From Diphasiastrum complanatum (lineage: Eukaryota; Streptophyta; Lycopodiopsida; Lycopodiales; Lycopodiaceae): DNA of 64,000 nt. Numbering within the stretch: position 1 is the stretch's first letter; each line of letters starts with the position of its first letter. Shown piece after piece: positions 58,056 through 64,000 of the stretch. The position numbers were made by a program, and so were the translations under genes. The notes beneath the pieces were generated by a model. It made no database searches, had not been told where the DNA came from, and worked only from the letters and a program-made list of their open reading frames with translations. The stretch covers positions 26,197,785 to 26,261,784 of the forward strand of contig CM055104.1 of assembly GCA_029204225.1 (NCBI GenBank). The letters are read 5' to 3'.

Positions 58056-59629
58056 CTCCCATAAAGTACTCACAAGTCTTTTGCGCTAGAAGCATGCTGG
58101 CAAATGGAAACACCATATCCAATCCAATGACACCACCAACCTTGATGAGTTGTCCGAAATGCCCTTACACCTAACCAATCCACTCAGCAAACGAGGCAAC
58201 ATCAAAATCCCAGCTATCCATCACCAATCACGTGAAGTTTTGGTAGTTCTCGATGGTGGCTTCGGTGTCAATATCATTTCCACATCCCTCATGCTAGAAT
58301 GGAATCTGAAAGACAAGCTTGCCAAACCTACTTGTCATCTTAGGATGGCTGATCAAAATGTGGTCCGACCTACCGGTTTCCTTTCACAAGTGCTGATCAA
58401 ACTAGGGGGTTTAAAATTTTCTGTAGATCTAGTAGTACTTGATATTCCCAATAATGCCTATTCCTATGAATTACTACTTGGTCGTCCGTGGCTCACCAAT
58501 GCAAGAGTCGTTCATGACTGGAGCAAAGGCCGAGTCACTTTTGGAAATCGTGACAGTTCTGTCACCATTGATTAAACAGACAAACTCAAACCTACACGCA
58601 TTCAACTGGAGTCACAGTTTAGCTACCATTGATAGTGTGAATGTCTATTACTGTGCTCAGCATCAAGATGATTGTACCTCTCCACTCCCGATCGATCACA
58701 ATCAATTACCTAATCTTGATACACCTGTCATCAATATCAATTTTATTTATATCCTTCCACACAACAATGAGTTACTAAATGTTGCATGGCCATCTACTAA
58801 TAAATCAGAAGATTTATTTGTAGACGACGAGAATGTCTTACGAATTCAAAATTGCCCAGAAGATTTGGACATTTCTAATATTCAGATCCTCAATTACATG
58901 GAGGCACTTCCACTTAGGGCCTATCTGCAACATGCTTCCAAGGTGGAACTAGTTGCCAAGGTTACAATTGAAAAGCCTGATACAAAATTCTACTATGCCA
59001 AACGCCCAAACTTTCCATGGGATCTCTGCAAGGAGGAGACCATCTTTCAAATTGATGACGAGATCCTCCATGATGTACCACCCGTTCCTCATCCACACTC
59101 CTCCCCACAATCAAAGGCTCAACCACGTGGCCATGCTATGAATGAAAAGATGAAAAAACCACTTCAAATTCAACCGCCTAGCGACCTCACAACTATTAGG
59201 GAAGTTCTTGAGATTGCCTCTATTCCTACACCAATCCCCGAATGTCCCCAATCACCATCCCCGCAGGTGAAAGGCAAGGCCCCCCTTTAATCTCCAGCCC
59301 ATGATGTCCCTGCATACTTTAAGGACTATACGATCGAGGATGTCACAATCCAATTACCCCAAGCTCAACGTGAGCCAAATGGCAGTTCACCCTACGAAGG
59401 CCCTGCGCGAACTATCACGCTTTCTCTAAGTGAGCCAAATGAAACCAACGAATATATTGTCCATGTCGAAGCTCTTCTCAATCGCGAACAACGCAGAGGC
59501 TTGAAAAGCTCCTGCAAAAATATAGACATCTCTTTGTGTGGACCTATAAAGACATGAAAGGCGTCTCACCCCAGGTAGCTGTGCACCGTATTCTGCTTAA
59601 ATCGGGTGCGAGCCCAACTGATAGATTAA
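58056..59629 (+). pseudogene. Gypsy C protease, linker and RT beginning
   Basis: Plus frame 58,150-58,575 contains VVLDGGFGVNIISTSLMLEW (protease active site; DGGFG for the usual DGGSG/DSGS), LRMADQNVVRPTGFLSQVLI and YSYELLLGRPWLTNARVVHD, the conserved LLGRPWL block. A second frame, 58,439-59,290, gives a long acidic/proline-rich linker. At about 59,520-59,600 FVWTYKDMKGVSPQVAVHRI matches the conserved block just before the RT (F.W...DM.gi.p.v..H.i). Cut off at 59,629 by the CACTA end. Lineage close to Gypsy B but opposite strand. Confidence 0.8.
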
Positions 59630-60265
59630 AAAGTACCTCATGATTAGCTTGTTGTTTGATCCAAATGTTAAATGAAACTCAAAAATATTGTTTAAAAAAC
59701 AATACATGAACATCACTTCTCCAAGAACCCAACTCCAAGAACAGCTCAATAAAAATGCGCGCACTGTTTTTTATGCATTTTTTATTATTTTTCAACCTAA
59801 TTTGGGACGTTGGAATCCAACATCCAAATGCGTGGGATCTTATTTTTTTATCATTCTGTTAATAGACTTCGGATTCCGACGTGTATTTGGGACGTCGATT
59901 CTGACATTCAAGTAGACGTCGGATGGATGGGCATCGCAGACAATTTTATGGATCATCTTGGATCGGATGGCTCCTTTTAGCATCGCATTCCGACATCCAC
60001 ATCGGATCGCAAGCCACGTCTATGGACGTTGGATTGCCACGTACACGTGGGATGTCGCAATGCGACGTCCACGTCAGATTCATTTTCATCAACCGGGAAG
60101 TGTCGCTCCGGATTTCGGCAACTTATGTGTGTTGGATTGCGACTAGTTTTAGGCAGACGACCTTATAGCGACGTGTTTTTTCGACGTCCACGACAAATTA
60201 AAAAAAAATTAAACTCGCGATTCACGTCGCAAAACACGTCACAAATCGTGACGAGTGTTGTTGTG
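59630..60265 (+). mobile_element. CACTA transposon 3' end (copy 2)
   Basis: It starts AAAGTACCTCATG and stays collinear with 7,350-8,036 (GTTGTTTGATCCAAATGTT, CTCCAAGAACAGC.CAATAAAAATGCGCGC, the subterminal palindromes, GCGATTCACGTCGCAAAAC) to the terminal GTGTTGTTGTG at 60,265. Compared with copy 1, some palindromes are eroded (GGACGTTGGAATCCAACATC) and about 50 bp are lost. The left edge, inside Gypsy C, is not a CACTA terminus, so only this 3' fragment is present. Confidence 0.75.
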
Positions 60266-60299
60266 CAATAATATTTTGATGGTTTCAAGTGCCTTGATC

Positions 60300-61090
60300 A
60301 TTGACAAGCTCAATTGGACATCCAAAATGGACAACAATATTCTCATATATAAATTTGGCTATGGATTTTGCATTAGCTATGCACATTGTCTTTACATTAA
60401 TGTCAAAAGATTTTCAATTGTTATATAGGATGTGGGATAGGTACTCCAAATTACATATGGGTGAGCCATCTGCTCCCAGACCCGATTTCTTAGATAGGAC
60501 AGACCTCCCGACCAAGAGGCCTAGTAGGAAGCAGCCAGCCCCAAGAGGGCCCCAAAGAAAGTCAGGAGGAAAGATATCCCAGTAACCTCTTCTATTGAAA
60601 ATGTAGATACTGTGGCACTAGATTCGGTTTTAAATACAGCTACAACCATTTTGGAAAATCCAATTAATCCTGTAGATGCTTCTCTTCCACCTCCTCCCAA
60701 AGCTTTTTATACATATATAGATTTGGATGAATATCTAAAATTTGAGAGTGACATATCTGACGCTGTAGATAGTTCATTGAAATTCCATTTTGTTTTAGAT
60801 TAGAAGAACTTGATTTTAGTATAAATTACAGGGTTATTGATTGTTTGGATATGAAAAATAGACGACCTTCTATTAGTGATCATGTGATAGAGTCTGGGTC
60901 CAGCTTGTGCAATTTGACATTGCAAGGGATTCTTACCGAGAGTTTTTGGTTCTCAGTAATTTTTTGCTTCAGGTCCTTAAGGGGAATAACGACAGCTTGG
61001 CAGTGTGTCTGTTTAGTGGATACACACCACTAACCAGATACCTGGTTGTGCCATATCATAACAAGTAAGAAATTCATATGATTTTTGCTG
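60300..61090 (+). pseudogene. Unrecognised coding relic
   Basis: Protein-like sequence shifts through several plus frames: YRMWDRYSKLHMGEPSAPRP and DRTDLPTKRPSRKQPAPRGP (60,420-60,570), LDSVLNTATTILENPINPVD and PPPPKAFYTYIDLDEYLKFE (60,610-60,790), LEELDFSINYRVIDCLDMKN (60,800-60,860), SISDHVIESGSSLCNLTLQG (60,870-60,930), and LLQVLKGNNDSLAVCLFSGY then YLVVPYHNK to a stop near 61,068. Together this looks like a single former protein with at least three indels. No family recognised. It may be the upstream part of the large frame at 61.85-64 kb, or a separate gene. Confidence 0.35.
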
Positions 61091-61697
61091 TTAATAGCTT
61101 TATCATTAGCATTATCAGTGGAAATATTTCTCAGAATTTGTTGGAAGTAAACCTGATTTGCGAATGTTTGGCTAGATCTACTCACGATGTGGTGTAGTAT
61201 AGAGAGGATCGTCCACTTTCTAAGTTTCTACCAAGATTCAAACGGAGTGACAAAACCTTACTAAGGCTTATCCAACTAGCAAGGTGATTAAACTAGATTC
61301 TAGATTAACACCCAAAGGGAATTCGAATGGAAGATTGCGGCTAACTAATTATCAATCAACAAAATACATGCCACAATACAAACCAATGAGATCGGAGGCA
61401 ACAGGAGTCCCGAGCACCTTCCCTCAAGCTATGCACCTTCCCAAAGGAAACACAAATAAATTTATGGAACTTGACAATAGCAAAAAAAACATAAATAAAC
61501 CCTCCCTACAATGCTTATTTACATTGTCTTTTGAAAGTTTTAGGCTTTCTTATATCAGAGTGAATTGCTACCTGTTTCAAATTTTTTGGGGGGATTTAAC
61601 CTTTTCTTGAATTTAGAAAATTAAATTTAACAGAGGGGGGGGCTAAAAACTTTTTTTCGCATTTAAAAACCTTGATCACATATGAGATAATATATGG

Positions 61698-61698
<1 letters not shown>
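61091..61698. other. Unassigned spacer
   Basis: One 108-codon plus frame (61,284-61,610) has no recognisable feature. A run GAGGGGGGGG is near 61,635. Confidence 0.3.

Positions 61699-61741
<43 letters not shown>
61699..61741. repeat. (TA)n microsatellite
   Basis: Pure TA run of about 43 bp, with further TA-rich DNA to 61,790. Confidence 0.95.
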
Positions 61742-61744
<3 letters not shown>

Positions 61745-61848
61745 CATAAACTCATATATATACTTTCATATATGTAATATATATATATTCAAAACTTTAT
61801 GTTTTCGTCTTCTCATACTAATGTTGTTTATATGATGAAGTTTTGCAG

Positions 61849-64000
61849 GCTTTCTACACAACAAAAGAGACTGTCCTCATGCCCGTTGGTGATGCGAATC
61901 CAATTTTCTCTACAAAGGCATGGAAAATTGTTCAGAAGCCTAGTTCCAGCGGCCAGTACATGAAAGTCTTCGTCGTTGTCTCCAAAGTATCGGTTGGTGA
62001 GCCTGGATTTTTTATGGAGGATGTTGAGACTATAGGTGTGGTGTGGGCAATTATAATGCTTGAAACCATGCTGATTGAAAGGGTTGAATTCATGACCCGA
62101 GGTTCTAATGGAGAAGAACACCATTTTGTTCTGTCTTGCTCGGATACAGTGCATTATACGGAGGCATGCAAAATTCATGACTCAATTGGTGCATTGCGTA
62201 GATATCATGGAAATTTACTCGATGGGATGATTGATCTTCAAAGTTTGCATAAAATGATGCGAGAACATGAAGAAACAATGATGGAGACAACTAAAATTGT
62301 CACGGCCGTAGTCAGCGAACTGAGAGGAACATAAGTGGTATTATTCTATGAGACAGAACCGACACCATCCTCAGCTCCAACTCTATCTGGAGGTAGAAAA
62401 CAAGCACGACAAAAAGCTACATTGAAACGACACCACCCAGAAGACGAAATTTCTATTGGTCGAAAGACAGCCAAGCCGGTTGGACAGACTGGAAAACGTC
62501 CACTGGAGCCAAGGGTTGATCTGACTGGAACAATATCTGGAGGCCTCTATGACATTGTATCATCCTCCGATAATGATGATGCATTGGGTGAGTTTGAGGA
62601 GGAAACAAATGTCAATCTCGATGCATATTCCTCTGATGGTGTTGGTTACGTTTGGGACAAGCATATATATCAAATTGAGTCAAAGAATATTCGTCGAGCC
62701 TCGCTTTTTATGAACCAACATGCCCTTGATTTTTCTTTTGCTGAGCAGTTGTATCAATCAGTTTGCACGACTACTTCCATCAATGTCACAGTGCGGCCGA
62801 TTTCTTTCAAGAGTGGAGATGAACCTGAGGTTTTGTTCAACAGTCCAGAGAAATTTTTAAAGATGTATCGTGAATTCAAACGTGTGGATATGGTGGAAGC
62901 AGTGCAATTGTATTTAGAGTTGTATCCAAAAGAGATGGACTCCAATGAAGGTTCCAGATTGGATGGGCTATGCAAAAATAGGTTCTTATCTCATTGTACT
63001 TTTGAACCTATTGATGGTCAACATTTTTGTTGTGCATGTAACGAGATAGCGTTGACCGCAGTTAGAACCGGTAATCTCCATAGCCAACTTTACGATAGGC
63101 TATTTGCATATGTGCATGTGTATATTTGTATATATAAAAGCATGCCCCGCTACATGTGGGAGTCCAACAGGTTAAATTATGAACCTGAGAGCAAACGTAG
63201 CTTGGCTTAAATAATGAAACGTGCACGAGAGCTCTGGATCTCGTTGGACAGGCCTCGATACATCAAAGGAGTGAAGCTGGATCAAGAGACGAGCAAAACA
63301 ATGGCCCAATTTTAACAGGGATTGTTAGGCATTCTTGGTAGTCAGCTCGTTGGCACATTGAAGGGAAGGTTGCCCTTGGAGACTTTATATCAAACCTCTG
63401 AGGAGTATACCATTATCTTGTTGTGTTCGGATGACGCGTTTAATAACTACTTGGAAGTTATGAAGCGTTATGTGGCTGGGTCTCTTCCATATAATGCCTT
63501 TTACACCACAACGTCAAAAGACCGTACCACTCACTGTAAGATTTTTCAGATCACTGCGGTACTTGCCTGACCCAATTTGTATGAAGGTATGCAAAAAACT
63601 CTTGGAGGGCCAATTGTATTTTGGCAAAATAAATAGAGAAAAATACATTGAAGATGGTGTGGCGACAATTGTCAAGGAAACAACAGCTCTGCACGTTGTA
63701 AAGTTCTTGATTTCTTTAGAGAATGATCTGCCAGTAGATGTGTAGTATGACAAAGAGGCAATAAAGCGCCTATCCTTGTCTATCAACAAAAAGTTTGCCT
63801 ATGATTGGATTAGAGTGGCTACAAGCAGCAGTAGAAGCATATCATCTACGCTGTAGAGTGCCATACCACTCTCTTTAACACAATTTGTTGAAAAAATAAA
63901 AGAAAAAATAAGTCAGAGACAAAGTCATGCGGGGAGCAGCACTGGCACTTCTTGGAGATTTTTTCGCAAAGTGAGACCTCCAAAGGAAATGAAGCAATTT
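61849..64000 (+). pseudogene. Large unknown coding frame running off the right edge
   Basis: A splice-acceptor-like TGATGAAGTTTTGCAG precedes 61,849. One frame then stays open to 63,567 apart from TAA at 62,332-62,334, 63,208-63,210 and 63,313-63,315. A frameshift near 63,540 leads into a frame continuing to the window end with TAG near 63,743 and 63,854. Content: MKVFVVVSKVSVGEPGFFME, EEHHFVLSCSDTVHYTEACK, MMREHEETMMETTKIVTAVV; a basic, Thr/Pro-rich linker (RKQARQKATLKRHHPEDE); VDLTGTISGG and an acidic patch; then ALDFSFAEQLYQSVCTTTSI, CKNRFLSHCTF...HFCCAC (possible zinc site), MPRYMWESNRL, ILLCSDDAFNNYLEVMKRYV, ICMKVCKKLLEGQLYF. Over 600 codons in total. No family recognised, no retroelement motif seen. 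It could be a host pseudogene or an undescribed transposon protein. Confidence 0.5.

Overview
The window is nuclear DNA of a land plant. It is almost entirely accessory sequence: decayed Ty1/Copia and Ty3/Gypsy LTR retrotransposons, pieces of CACTA (En/Spm-like) DNA transposons, one helicase fragment of the Helitron/PIF1 type, long (CT)n/(GA)n/(AC)n microsatellites and an unusual palindrome-built satellite. Evidence for a plant is the tRNA-iMet-type primer sites, Copia order PR-IN-RT-RH, CACTA N-terminal CxCxxC domain with GTAAGT introns, and Gypsy gag/pol of plant type. The density of nested elements suggests a large genome. A fern, lycophyte or other non-flowering plant is my guess, with low confidence; no marker gene settles it. 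No rRNA, tRNA, CRISPR or prokaryotic gene was seen.

Layout. 0-2 kb: inverted scrap of an element also present near 37 kb, then N-terminal exons of a CACTA protein. 2-3.7 kb: microsatellite cluster in higher-order duplications. 3.9-8.0 kb: CACTA-style subterminal palindromes, a 3'-truncated minus-strand Copia (gag and LTR), final exons of a CACTA ORF and a CACTA 3' end at 8,036. 8.0-11.8 kb: two Copia remnants on the minus strand; one has its RNase H split by a 340-bp insert carrying the C-terminus of a PIF1/Helitron helicase, flanked by a 9-bp direct repeat. 11.9-23.6 kb: an LTR end with a primer site leading into a GC-rich leader and about 4.3 kb of self-complementary modules (TTCTAGAA, TCGCGA, CAGGCGCCTG) with four G-quadruplex-prone hairpins. 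The array is split by a 6.9-kb non-autonomous Gypsy-like element with both LTRs, a gag, a coiled-coil ORF and a 10-residue-repeat leader, but no visible pol.

23.7-30.4 kb: decayed Gypsy integrase, a Copia (gag, protease, 5' LTR) and a Gypsy RT/RNase H stub whose edge was amplified in tandem with an (AC)n tract. 31.2-32.4 kb holds the best candidate host gene (minus strand, unknown, frameshifted at its C-terminus). 33.7-38.2 kb: LTR debris ending in a plus-strand 3' LTR with a TATA box. 38.2-42.5 kb: mostly unassigned.

42.6-60.3 kb: Gypsy A gag (+), a Copia with outward-facing inverted LTR ends, then a large minus-strand Gypsy B: gag, PR, RT, RNase H and a partial IN, followed by an extra 3-kb sense region between pol and the 3' LTR. 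Part of that region is one reading frame of about 745 codons broken only by five stop codons. Gypsy C (PR, + strand) and a second CACTA 3' end follow. 60.3-64 kb: two unrecognised plus-strand coding relics; the second runs off the window.

The most unusual items are the palindromic array with its hairpin modules, the long unknown 3' ORF of Gypsy B, the unknown reading frame at the right edge, and the helicase insert with its clean 9-bp duplication. All similarity statements are by eye; nothing was computed or searched.
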